A DNA stretch of 64,000 nt from Larix kaempferi (taxonomy: Eukaryota > Streptophyta > Pinopsida > Pinales > Pinaceae), in assembly GCA_027924585.1 (NCBI GenBank), contig BSBM01000140.1, forward strand, positions 6,402,001 to 6,466,000. Reading direction: 5' to 3'. Position numbers and translations under genes: made by a program. This document shows positions 23,585 to 34,319 of this stretch, piece after piece (position 1 is the stretch's first letter; the number at the start of each line of letters is the position of its first letter). A model generated the notes under the pieces. The model searched no databases, was not told the origin of the DNA, and was given only the letters and a program-made list of their open reading frames with translations.

Positions 23585-23980
23585 AGTGACTAAGAAAATG
23601 ACTAAATTCGCATATATACGACTATTAGTAGCTAATTGCCAGTATCTTATAGTGCGACTAACGTTTAGTCGTATTTAGCTTAGTCATTAATATGTTATCA
23701 TCTAGTAGTTTATTTAGTCGTATATTTGGTCATTAATTGTGACAATCAATGACTAAATCAGTGAGTATCAGTGACTAAATCAGTGAGTATCAATGACTAA
23801 ATCAATGACTTAATCAGTGACTATCAATTACTAATAAGTCAACCAATTAATGACTAGTGAAATACGACTAGAGATAAGATAGTGTAAATCGGATACTATT
23901 AGTCACCGACTAAAAAATAGTCGTTTATAGTCGAATTTTAGTCATTTTTTTAGTCATTAATTTCTAATTTTGTACTAGTG
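23585..23980. repeat. Right subterminal repeat region of the CACTA element
   Basis: Many copies of TGACTAA, TTAGTCA and TAGTCGTA occur in both orientations, including a short tandem run of AATCAGTGAGTATCA-type words near 23755-23825. It ends in the inverse of the left terminus at 23980. Confidence 0.8.
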
Positions 23981-23995
23981 ACTAGAGTAGGGAAA

Positions 23996-24292
23996 TGTAC
24001 TGCATCAACACACCGAAAAAATAAAAAGTAGAATTAGGTTGATAACACCTCATTTGCATTTGGAATGGTTATAAAATTGGATTGAAAGTTTGAGGTGTAC
24101 ACATTTATGTAAAGATCCAGGTTCTACCCAGATCAAAGATAAGCATCATCGTAAAAAAAAAAAAATCTATTGATGTGAATGATGAATTTACATAAAAATG
24201 TGTCTCCATTTATAGCAATGGAGAAGCTCAACTACAAATAAGAATATATGGGAAGATGAGAGTTCCCACGTAATTTTAGCTGACTCCAACAC
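23996..24292 (-). mobile_element. Possible short 3' LTR of an older minus-strand element
   Basis: On the minus strand, ATTGGGGGG (a polypurine-tract look-alike, plus positions 24293-24301) directly precedes TGTTGGAGTCAGC, and a TATA box (CTATAAATGG) follows about 100 bases on. The other end is uncertain; TGTACTGC at 23996 is the best candidate. The complete copia element at 24333 is inserted just inside this one, and 31405 onward looks like its continuation. Confidence 0.4.
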
Positions 24293-24332
24293 CCCCCAAT
24301 AATCGAACAAAACAAAGATGGGTCCTGAAAAC

Positions 24333-24908
24333 TATTAAGATTCAATATGATAAGATAGATAACAGCAGTATTCAATTAAATTTCACAGCAATAGCATATA
24401 CAGGATCACTGAAAGAATAACAAGCACAACATAAACACAAGAGACACAGATTTATCCTGGGAAACCCTCATGGGGTAGAAAACCCAGCAAAACTTCCTTA
24501 ATATAGATGATCAAAAAGTACAAAGATGAAATCCCCAAACAAGAGCTCCTTCTCTTCCTTTGCATCTCTCTCTCTCTCCTATGCGAGTTCACAAGTGAGT
24601 GAGTGTGTGTTCAAATAAGGAACACGCCTCCTCTATTTATACTTTACTTCACTTGACTTTTAACCCTTAACTAGGTTGGCCCCAACAAATTAACCACTCA
24701 ATATAATGTTGATTGGGCCGACTCCTCTAGGGGACTTAAACACCCCATTACAATTGACTCTAGGGGAACTAATGCCCTGACTTACATGGGAGGTTTTACC
24801 TCAATGAATTTACATTATAATAACATCCTGACGGAGGAATAAAACATCTTCAGATGAATAATAATAAAGTACAAATAGAATATTCTTTGAAGTTACAATA
24901 TTTCGACA
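24333..24908 (-). repeat. 3' LTR of the copia element
   Basis: On the plus strand it starts TATTAAGATTCAA (the expected TG is mutated to TA) and ends TTTCGACA. It aligns along its whole length with 30827-31404; I count about eight mismatches over the first 105 bases and fewer later, so the insertion is not recent. It contains a (CT)n run and, on the minus strand, a TATA-like TATAAATAGAGG. Confidence 0.92.
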
Positions 24909-25104
24909 CTCCCTCTTAACGAGAAGGACATTCTAACAACATCTGCAGGAGCAAGGAGTCATCAACTATATCAAAGCGATACATCTATAAATCATTGGAA
25001 GTTTTCTTCAATCATCATCACTAACTCAAACAGCTACGGGAACATCTTCAATATCTTCAATACCGGAACATCAATATCTTCAGTACTGAGTCTTCATCTT
25101 CTGC

Positions 25105-26420
25105 AGCACTCGATCAACTACATCAACAACATCATCTGGATCTCTCGATCAACAGCATCATCATCTGGATCTCTCGATCAATAGCATCATCATCCAGACC
25201 TCTCAATCAACATCATCATCATATGGATCTCTCGATCAACAACATCATCTGGATCTCTCGATCAACAACATCATCTGGATCTCTCAATCAACAACATCAT
25301 CATATGGATCTCTCGATCAACAGCATCATCATATGGTTCTCCCGATCAACAGCATCATTTGGATCTCTTGATCAACAGTCTCATCATCTGGATCTTATGA
25401 TCAACAACATCATCATCTACAACACACATGATCCAATTATGGGATGATCAATCCCTCTCACTTTAGGACATAAGTCCAGGGATGATACAATCCTGATCCA
25501 CTTACGGGATGATCAATCCCTGTCACTTTAGGACATAATTCTAAGGATGATACAATCCTGATCCACTTACGAGATGATCAATCCCTCTCATTTTAGGACA
25601 TAAGTCTAAGGATGATATAATCCTGATCCACTTATGGGATGATCAATCCCTCTCACTTTAGGACATAAGTCCAAGGATGATACAATCCTAATCCACTTAC
25701 GGGATGATCAATCCATATCACTTTAAGACACCACACCATGTCTAAGGACGATGCAATCCCAACCATAGTGCCAGTCCTTTTTCATACTGGATGTGACCTA
25801 GATCAAATCTAGGATTTACCACCATAGAGCCAGTCCTTTTTCATATTGGATGTGACCTAGATCAAATCTAGGATTTACCATCATAGAGCCAGTCCTTTTT
25901 TATACTGGATGTGACCTAGATCAAATCTAGGATTTACCACCACAGAGCCAGTCCTTTTTCATACTGGATGTGACCTAGATCAAATCTAATATTTACCACC
26001 ACAGAGCCAGTCCTTTTTCATACTGGATGCGACCTAGAATAAATCATAGGATTTACCACACAACATCATCACATTCTCGGAGACAAGAGTCTATGAATCT
26101 CTTTTAGGACATATGTCCAGGGATGATACAATCCCATTGCAACGTCATCAATATCTTTCATGGAGACAAGAGTCTACGGATCCCTTTAGGACATGTGTCC
26201 AGGGATGATAGAATCCCACTCGTCAACTTAGATCAAGTCTAAGGACCACTCATCGACCTCATCGTCGGTACAGGAATCCTCATCATTGACCTCATCGTTG
26301 GTACAAGCATCCTCATCATCGATACAGGTATCCTCATCATCGATACAAGTATCCTCATCAACCATATCTTCAGTACAAGTATCATCGACCTCATCGTCGA
26401 TCCAAAATATCATCATCGAC
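25105..26420. repeat. Five successive tandem arrays in the 3' region of the copia element
   Basis: (1) 25105-25430: about eleven copies of a 26-30 bp unit around GGATCTCTCGATCAACA. (2) 25430-25743: five copies, exact 65 bp period, containing GGATGATACAATCCTGATCC. (3) 25764-26060: five copies, exact 59 bp period, around CCAGTCCTTTTTCATACTGG. (4) 26079-26220: two copies, about 83 bp period. (5) 26270-26410: short units around ATCCTCATCATCGATACA. They lie between the pol stop (26425) and the 3' LTR. Peptides read from them are repeat artefacts. Confidence 0.9.
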
Positions 26421-26424
26421 CATA

Positions 26425-27130
26425 TCACTCCCTCTTTCGAGGTGGGTCCTTTTGAACTACACCAAGCTTGTCTCAAAAATACTCAAACTTTACTCAAGAC
26501 AGAGGTTTGGTCAATACATCAGCAACTTTCTCATCAGTGCTCACATACTCGAGCTTTATAGCTCCTTTCTGCACCATATCCCATATATAGAAATATCGGA
26601 TCTCTATGTGCTTTGACTTATCATGGAACACTGGATTCTCAGTCATCTTGATACAACTCTAGTTGTCACACAAGATCACAGTGGATTCCATCTCTAAGTC
26701 AAATAGTCCTGACAACATCTTCTGAATCCATATGGCTTCACAACTAGTAGAGCAAGCTGCTATATATTCCGCTTCAGTTGTGCTGAGAGGCACACAGGAC
26801 TGCCTCCTGCTAAACGATGAGATCATGGTGGATCCCAAACAATAACATCCACCTGAGGTGCTCTTCCTGTCTGAGACACTTCCATCCCAATATGAATCTG
26901 TATAACCATACAATCTGTAGTCATGATCTCCAACATAGTATAGACCAAAGTATATCGTACCTTTCAGGTACCTCATTACATGCTTTGTAGCTACTAGGTG
27001 AACAGGTCTAAGCTTAACTAGATACTAACTCAGTGTGTTCACAACAAAGAATATATATGGCCTGGTATTCGTCATATACATCAATGAACCATTCATCTGT
27101 CTGTAAATTGTAGAAACCACCATCCATCAT
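26425..27130 (-). pseudogene. Copia pol C-terminal fragment (end of RT and RNase H)
   Basis: The minus-strand protein contains LMYMTNTRP, then HVMRYLKGTIYFGLYY, then YTDSYWDGSVSDRKSTSGG, then LSTTEAEYIAA, then VILCDN, then KSKHIEIRYFYIWDMV and finally VADVLTKPLS. These are the linker and RNase H blocks of copia pol. The Asp of YTDSYW, the Glu of TEAEY and the Asp of CDN are the catalytic acidic residues and are kept. A stop replaces Gln after CDN (about 26660), another lies in the LTKPLS region, and a stop near 27030 breaks the linker. The frame ends with RKRE and TGA at 26425. RNase H removes element RNA during reverse transcription. Confidence 0.87.
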
Positions 27131-27389
27131 CACGAATCTCTACTTCACATTTTCCTTGGCTAAGGAAAAATCTCATCTGATCTCAGCCACATATCTAATC
27201 ACAAGAATCATGCCAGTATTCTTTAACTCTGAGATCTACTCCCTTTATGACTAAACATCATTCACACTCTGCATTGAGTGATCTTATGCATATCTATCCA
27301 TTCCATCTCCCGTCACATGGGTCTACTGATATGAGCCTCATGATCACTCGAACTCTATGGTGAGTTCCTTCTTGCATCCATCTAACAGA

Positions 27390-28423
27390 TGTTACACCAA
27401 AATGTCGTCACCCTTGTGCAAGTGTCGCAAGTGTCGCAAGCATTGCAAGTGTCGTCATCCTAACCTAGTGTTGTCACCATGACCATTGCAAGTATCATCA
27501 TTATGACCAAGTGTCGTCATCATGACCGTTGTGATAATGTCATCATCTTGACCATTGTGTAAACTCTTTGCTATTTTACCTAAACCCATTTTAGAGTAAA
27601 AACACATCCCTGAAGTTTCCCATGACTGGAGGGATTAACTGACCTACTTTTCAAGGTCGTCGCAGTCTGCCCTTGTGCAACATGCGACGTCGCAGGTTGT
27701 CCTAATGCAACCTACAACGATGTCAGTTATTTGGATAAAAGAGTATCTTCGAGCCCATTATCGAAGATGAGTGATGTGGAGGCCTATCCCTAGGCTCTTG
27801 GTGAGGTGGCATTTTGGTTCCTAACCTAATGGGAAGATCCCTTAACCATCTCCCCCTAATCCTCAACCTACCCTATCTCTTTAGGCCTATATAAACACCC
27901 ACTCTCTCCATGAGAGGGGGGGAAGGTCTATGGTACCCTTATGCTGGTAGAACCCATATTGGTGATTGGGAAGCTTGTACCATCTTGGAGGCTTGGCTTG
28001 GACATGTTGGATGGAGGATGCAACGTTGAGGCTTTGGTTGTAGCTTCATCCTTTCTATGTAATTCCCACTTTTATACAGTTAATATAATCTCTTTCCATA
28101 AATTGTTGTCTCATTGATGATGATGTTTAGAGTTTTCTTCCTTAACTATTAACTTAGATCAATCATATGAAATGTATGCATTCACTATTTGTTAGTATCT
28201 ATATGTTCAACAGGGTCTTGCAGCTTGAGATCTGACGATGCTGGAGCATTGGATCAACAAAGAGTAAAGGGATCTGCAAATCTGAGGTAAGCTATGTATC
28301 TATTGGTTTGCACTTCTATCGATCTAGGAAAGTAGATCTATATTCTGTTTGATTTGTTCTAGACTTACATTAAGCTAGGGAGATCACGCCTTAGATCCGT
28401 CTTTGGTAGATTGTCCGTTAACA
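27390..28423 (+). mobile_element. Solo LTR, 1034 bp, nested in the copia element
   Basis: It begins TGTTACACC and ends CCGTTAACA (5 bp inverted ends TGTTA/TAACA). The flanks are ACAGA and ATAGA, a 5 bp duplication with one change. The related element at 63345-63375 has the same copia sequence uninterrupted at this point, which independently confirms the insertion. A TATA box (TATATAAA, 27888-27895) indicates plus orientation. The first 170 bases carry repeats of GTGTCGTCA/GTGTCGCAA words. Confidence 0.85.
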
Positions 28424-28428
28424 ATAGA

Positions 28429-30814
28429 AGAATGTCATATGTATATAGAAACCATCTTCAACCTTGTAGCAAAGGTTGAAATCCGCATCACCTGTGGTGA
28501 TCATCAAGCTCATGAAATGACTATCGATCATGGGTACCTGTTGAACTTGTACAGAGCCTTCTTCAATCATGTGATTCTCTATCGAATTTGATTAGTAACA
28601 CTTCATAATCATCAAATCATTTGGCATTTCAATGATAACCTATTATGCATACTGATATGATTCACATAGTTATGAAACTATCTTGACCAATACTTTGGAA
28701 CAACACTTTTCCATATCCCGTATGCATATAGTGGCTATCTAGATGCCTTCCATCTCTACCAGAACATACTATTAAGAGCGTGCATAGCTCCCAGCATGTT
28801 ATCAAAGAGGTTTCATTCTAGACAAGCAACAATGGAATGTTTGTCCAACTTAACCATCATATGCATATTAGTAGTATATTGTTCAATGCTATATGAATGC
28901 TTACACTATGCATGATATATTCTAGGAATACAAATATGCATATAGCTATTACGAGCAATATCATTAACTATTCATAGATTCAAGAAGTAATTCAAATAAC
29001 AACTCAAATACTTATCTTTTATGTTTGTGTGGTTGCCTCCCTCTTGATCTCTATTTTTCCCTTTATGATAGCATCATGATTATATGTCTTTGAACTTCTA
29101 TCCATCCTGGACCACTATGCATGCTTAAGTCTGCACTAGTGTCATCATTGTGTCATCCTCAAGATCTCATACATAATCATACATTCATTAGTATAATCTC
29201 AATACTATCAAAACATTATGATTCTAAATAATCTTAAACATGTATGGTCATGGTCATTTCATACACAAGTATACTTATCTAATATCCTAACACAAAGTAG
29301 GATTCTAACTCGATATAGGAAAACATACCTAGATTAGCATGCTTGCTAGTTATGTCTAAAACAATATCTTCTTTGTTCTCTTCAATGATTTAGATACCTT
29401 GTGCTAATAACCTACATATCTCATAAGTTAAGCATAATAGAACCAAATCATACATACCTCGTAAGTAGAGATTCTATGTGATCAAAGACTATGGCTGAGT
29501 CTTTGTCTTCATGTCATCATGGTCACATATTCTTGATCTAGAACTTGATTTGTCTTTCTTGATGTACCTTTCATGTTAACATACAACATCATCCTCGTAC
29601 AACACCACAAGTGCATTAGTACAATCATAAGTGTCATAAACCTAATCAATGAACGTATTCTATCATTCACATGCATTCATAATTTTGCTAAGGTGATCAA
29701 ACAAGTATAAAATTAATCATGATTGTACTAACCTAAATAATATGAAGATAAACATATCATGAACTTAATCATGAAACAGATTTCGAAACATACCTGTATC
29801 TCCTCAAGTCATACCTATCGAGATTGCTTGTAGTCTTCTCTATAAGGGTAAAACCCTAACCATCCAAGGTAGATCACTTGTAAACATCTTATATAGGTTC
29901 ATGGTTCTAGGATTATAGAATACTGGTGCCATTTAAACCTCCTTCATTGCTGCCCTATGAGTCTCCCAACTTTGCTAGGGTTTCTTCTTACTTGGAAACC
30001 CTAATTTTCAATCTCCTTCCTCCCACCACATTTTGATCGAGGACTAATATATTTGATGAATGGATTCCAAATCCATTTTCAAAGTTTCCAATTTTGCATC
30101 AAGTGTCTCCAACATTGTATCATGTCATGCCATACCTAAAAACTAAAAAACCTAAGTGAGAGCTTCTTTCTCCTCTTCTTTGATTTCCTTTGTTGAGCCA
30201 TTTTAGATGTGTCGTATTGTTTCTGGTGTATATCTGAAATGTCGGATCTGCAGGTTCTAAAACTTCGGCATGTGGTATCCTACTCTGTCCTCTTTCCAAC
30301 CACACAGGTTTTAGCTTCATTGGATTCTCAATCAGAGATATATGCTCAGTTTCCCAACATGACATGTTTAAGGGATGAAACAACATAGCGAACTTGTATG
30401 GAGTGCCACATGTCAATGTCTTGACTTCGGCATCTGAAACTCGGACATGTGAAACTAAAGTCAGTGCCCTAACTGTCACTTTTTATGGAATTCCATTTGG
30501 AGCTTCCTATCTCTAGATATGACCTTTTTACCGAGGTCACATGTTTAGGGATTCATTCTAGAAGAGGCAGAAACCCTAACTTGTATGGATAATATCTCAT
30601 AAAGTACAACAAATATGAGGCTGAAACTCGGATACAAGGTACAAGAAAATGTCATCTTCAGACTATCCAAGTTTCAGATCCTGAAACTTTTCCAAAAGTG
30701 ATTTATATCGAAATTTCCGCGATGACTAGGTTTTGCTATACAAAGCCCTAGCTTTCAAATTGTCGCATGTGAAACAAGTGTCGTAAGTGACATACATTGC
30801 CTTACTTCAAGCTA
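28429..30814 (-). other. Copia internal region without recognisable genes
   Basis: The part next to the nested LTR (28424-28960) matches 63360-64000 of the second family member, so it belongs to the element. Minus-strand translation gives short frames only; the longest (30120-30479) resembles no gag or integrase. The region where gag, protease and integrase should be has been replaced or has decayed beyond recognition. Confidence 0.6.
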
Positions 30815-30826
30815 GCTCTGATACCA
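30815..30826 (-). promoter_or_regulatory. Primer binding site (tRNA-iMet)
   Basis: The minus strand reads TGGTATCAGAGC, the perfect plant initiator-Met primer site, with no gap to the LTR starting at 30827. Confidence 0.93.
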
Positions 30827-31404
30827 TGTTAAGATTCAACATGCTAAGATAGATAACATCAGTATTCAATTCAATTTCACAACAATAGCATATACAGGAT
30901 CACTAAAAGAATAACAAGCACAGCATAAACACAAGAGACACAGATTTATCCTGGGAAACCCTCATGGGGTAGAAAACCCAGAAAAATTCATCAATATAGA
31001 TGATCAAAAAGTACAAAGATGAAATCCCCAAACAAGAGATCCTTCTCCTCCTTTGCATATCTCTCTCTCTCTCCTATGCGAGTTCACAAGTGAGTGAGTG
31101 TGTGTTCTAATGAGGAACATACCTCCTCTATTTAGACTTTACTTCACTTGAATTTTAACCCTTAACTAGGTCGGCCCCCAACAACTTAACCACTCAACAT
31201 AATGTTGACTGGGCTGACTCCTCTAGGGGACTTAAACACCCCATTACAATTGACTCTAGGGGAACTAATGCCCCGACTTACATGGGAGGTTTTACCTCAA
31301 TGACTTTACATTATAATAACATCCCGACGGAGGAATAAAACATCTCCGAATGAATAATAATAAAGTACAAATAGAATATTCTTTGAAGTTACAATATTTC
31401 AACA
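30827..31404 (-). repeat. 5' LTR of the copia element
   Basis: On the plus strand it begins TGTTAAGATTCAACA and ends TTTCAACA. It pairs with 24333-24908 and with the LTR at 60129-60723. It contains the CT-rich run (31060-31075) and, on the minus strand, a TATA-like TCTAAATAGAGG near 31130. Confidence 0.93.
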
Positions 31405-31409
31405 AAAAC

Positions 31410-33270
31410 AAGACCTGATAAGGTACCCATGTACAAACTCTCATAAACAGAGAAAAGGAGAAAATCTCATGGGAAAATCTCATCCCCAAAAGAGAAAAAC
31501 TTGCATAAAAATGCATTGGAGCTAAAACTAATGAAGATCGCACAATGATGCGATTAATGGGAAGAGTGGGAAACCTTCCAAAATATGAAGAAGTCCCTAT
31601 CCAAGTAACCTCAAAGAACATGGTTGAACTTTGAAGAAGTGGATAAGTTGCAAAGGCACAAAAATGGCAAACACTAACAATGACCACATGAATGCTCCAG
31701 AGAAATAGGTGTTGGTCAGGAACCGAACAAGGCTTCAAACATAAGCGGACACCATCAACCATTGAACAAGAAATGAGGCCCATGGACACTAAAAATCCAA
31801 ACAGGAATAATGGTCGAAACTCTAAAGAGGGCCACTAAGCCCCACACTCTCAACACTATTCAAAGATACATGTAGAAATCCAAGTAGCAAATTTCAAACT
31901 CTTGAAGCATGTTCCAAACTGATGAGGCAACGAAAGTTGAATGCACATCCATGAAATAAATTGATCCTTGAGAATGAACCCCGACACAAATTCATGATGA
32001 GGTACTCAACTAATCAAACATCATATGTTGAGTGTCCCTATGGATTCCAATCCATCTCACCAACCGGCATGGGTAACTAGTTGTTGCAACCATTGAGTCA
32101 AAATAGGAATTGGTGCTCGATACGAGGCTCACTCTAAATATGCTTAACATCAATCAATCATGGAAAATAAAAAATCACCTAAGGAAGCATTACATACCAT
32201 CCCCCCACAATGTTGAACTAAGTGGAAGATGAAAAAAATGGATGTCACAACTGATGGAGAAAGTATAGAGATACGAGCTAAAGGTATAAAATATGCAAAA
32301 CAACCTAAGAAAGAAACACTCTAAATAGCAAGCTACAAGACACTATGGAGAAAAGCAGTAGAAGAAGACACATTCTTGGTGAAATTCCAAATACTATATG
32401 CATGAGTGGCCTTGAATCCAAATCCACTACGCAAAGGTGCAGAATCAGAAGTACCATAAATATCCATCATGGAAAACAATCCTTGATATGGGTTCCAGCA
32501 AACAAGGCCATTTTTGTTACCCATTTACAAGTGAGGAATCAACAAATATCTCAATAAGCTTATGAGCAAATCAATGTCATGTGCAACTACTCATTGGAAA
32601 AATAGAAGAATACTCTTCATAAAATGGAGACTCTGATGCAAGTTATGGAAAAAAAATAGCCAATAACCTTATTACAATAATGTAGCAAAAATATCAAATT
32701 TTCCCCCAAAAAAATGGCTTAAAATAAAATTGGCAAAATACAAATATGCCCAAAATTTTGCCTCACACAAAATGTGGCAGTCATGGTATTAGATCCTCAG
32801 TCTTTTCCATGAAGCACAATCCAATTTCCAATTCTGCTACAATAAGACATATATTAAATTAGAATGCTAGCAAATACATAAATTCACTAGGGTTGACTCT
32901 AGAAATTTTCTTCCACCTTCAGAAAGTGAGTTATTGATTCCCATGGCATCTTTGCACGCATCACATTTGTCTCCAAGAGGCCACAGATTGCTATACCCAA
33001 TAGGCCATGGATCCAAGGAAAGATCCACAACATCCAAGCAACAAATACACACCAATGAGATCAAATATGTTAGACAACATATCATAAAAGATATATAAAG
33101 AAAATAAAGAAAGACGTGAAGAGAAAAAATGGCAGAAAAGGCTTCACATTAATGAGCTATTAAGCTATCTTCCATATGAACATAGATGTACATATATATT
33201 ACAAAAATAAAATAATTTTCATGTAACCAAATAACAATTAGGTAAGGTAACAAACTATGATTAGAGTCTT
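31410..33270. other. No gene seen; probable internal remains of an older retroelement
   Basis: The stretch right after the copia insertion has the look of a retrotransposon leader (AAACAGAGAAAAGGAGAAAA), but I cannot follow a protein. Frames here, including 31292-31789 which crosses the LTR boundary, are not credible genes. Confidence 0.35.
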
Positions 33271-33290
33271 TAACATCCCCCCTTAATCAT
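33271..33290 (-). promoter_or_regulatory. Polypurine tract and LTR start, minus strand
   Basis: The minus strand reads TTAAGGGGGGA directly before TGTTAAAGACTC. This is the usual junction of internal region and 3' LTR. The LTR would lie at lower coordinates, ending somewhere between about 32800 and 33110. Its partner was not found. Confidence 0.5.
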
Positions 33291-33839
33291 AAGTTTGTTA
33301 GCACCTGAAAAACTGCCACTACTTGACAATCAACAAAGTGTCAAGCGAATTGAGAGAGTAGAAAATTCAATAAGGTTAGCCACAAATGGCTGAAAATCTC
33401 TTTGAAACAAAATCTAACGGAAGATGAATACTTCTACTAAGTTGCATGGTTTCAATTTTACCATAAACTAACCTAGCAGAGAAACAATTGTATATGTTCT
33501 TTGAAAATGTAAACAAGCAGAACTTTATGTCTTCTACTTGATTGGTGGTTTTTGGATGACCACAAACCATGACAACAACAACGAGGTGGTTTTAGGTTAC
33601 CATAAATTGTATCAACTACAACGAGGTGGTTTTAGGATTACCATAAACCATATCAACTAGAAGCTTGAATGACTTATGTTGAACACAAAAAATCTACCAA
33701 GAACCACCAAAAGATGGTTTAAAGATTACCAAAAAAATTCAATAAGATAAGTAGACTCTCATGTGTTCTACTCGATTGATGGTTCTGGAAACTTTTTACT
33801 TTCACTCTGTCTTCAAAATTTAGGGACAAGGTTTCATAC

Positions 33840-34306
33840 TAAGTAGTTTGAGCCCAACTTTGAAAGTATGGAAAGAACCAATTGTTCCTCTTTCTTCTCA
33901 ATTCCACATTGCTTGAGCTTAAGTACCAAGGATTTGAATTTTGTGAAGAAGTCCCTTAGGGAATCAAAACTACTAGGGCTCAAAGTAAGCAATTCATTTC
34001 CAGTGGATGGAATCTCATCTCATCTGTCTTTCCAAATAGAGTTTCGAATTTGCTCCAAACTTGATTTGAAGTGGTCAAACCATAGAGGTGAAAAAGAATA
34101 TCTATGCAAGTACTGAGGCATAGCAGACCATATGCTTCATCCATTTTGTTGTACCACTTGGCCTTCTCAACTGCTGAGTTTGGTTCATTTTCATTTCCCA
34201 TGGTGACTATGTAGAGACCTTTGCTTCTTAGAAGAATCACGATCTCCGCTTTCCAATCAAAGTAATTGTATGAAGTTAGGAGAATGTGTTGGGACTGCTC
34301 CATCAT
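33840..34306 (-). pseudogene. Ty1-copia gag fragment of another element
   Basis: The protein starts MMEQSQHILL and reads NYFDWKAEIVILLRSKGLY, then KMDEAYGLLCLS, then LTTSNQVWSKFETLFGKTDE. This is the W-x-x-x-(M/I) and W-x-x-L-E/F-x-x-(F/Y) pattern of copia gag. Stops set in after the LEMNCLL end at 33980, but KEEQLVLSILSKLGSNY, another conserved gag block, follows in a shifted frame to about 33840. Protease, integrase and RT are missing between here and the polypurine tract at 33276, so the element carries a large internal deletion. Confidence 0.75.
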
Positions 34307-34319
34307 TCAACATTGGCAA

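Larger units (their letters stand above)
12588..23980. mobile_element. CACTA (En/Spm-type) DNA transposon carrying host gene fragments
   Basis: The left end reads CACTAGTACAAAAT, and the right end is its exact inverse ending at 23980. Similarity continues for roughly 26 bases with a few mismatches. Both sides are flanked by ACT (12585-12587 and 23981-23983), the 3 bp target duplication expected of CACTA elements. Both ends carry dense subterminal repeats. I found no TNP2-type transposase, so this copy is probably non-autonomous. Its cargo includes a 2-oxoglutarate dioxygenase fragment, an ANTH clathrin-assembly gene fragment, a nested solo LTR, a tRNA-like sequence, a 107 bp tandem array and unidentified minus-strand frames. 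Gene-carrying CACTA elements are known in plants; this particular cargo I cannot place in the literature. Confidence 0.85.
24333..31404 (-). mobile_element. Complete Ty1-copia element, coding-poor, with target duplication AAAAC
   Basis: Two LTRs (24333-24908 and 30827-31404) in the same orientation bound the element. AAAAC occurs immediately outside both (24328-24332 and 31405-31409). The primer site GCTCTGATACCA (plus 30815-30826) touches the right LTR, so the element reads on the minus strand. A polypurine tract (minus AAGAGGGAG) adjoins the left LTR. Only the RT end and RNase H of pol are recognisable, and I see no gag, protease or integrase, so it depends on other copies. The space between pol and the 3' LTR is filled by tandem arrays. 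It carries a nested solo LTR at 27390-28423. The same family occurs at 60129. Confidence 0.93.

Noticed and set aside
12588-23980. Reading the whole 11.4 kb block as a host gene cluster (dioxygenase plus clathrin adaptor)
   Set aside because: Both genes are truncated and stop-riddled, and matched transposon ends with a 3 bp target duplication enclose them.
25105-26420. Could the regular repeats be a CRISPR array?
   Set aside because: The units are contiguous tandem copies without unique spacers, sit inside a plant copia element and change unit length from array to array.
26228-26561. Asp-rich and Ser/Gln-rich frames in the 3' repeat region
   Set aside because: They are translations of ATC/ATG trinucleotide-rich tandem repeats on opposite strands.
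30120-30479. 119-codon minus frame near the copia primer site, where gag would start
   Set aside because: It begins hundreds of bases from the primer site, has no copia gag motif, and the region looks like untranslated repeats.
31292-31789. 165-codon minus-strand open frame
   Set aside because: It starts in unassigned DNA and runs across the copia LTR boundary and target duplication, so it cannot be a conserved gene; no domain.
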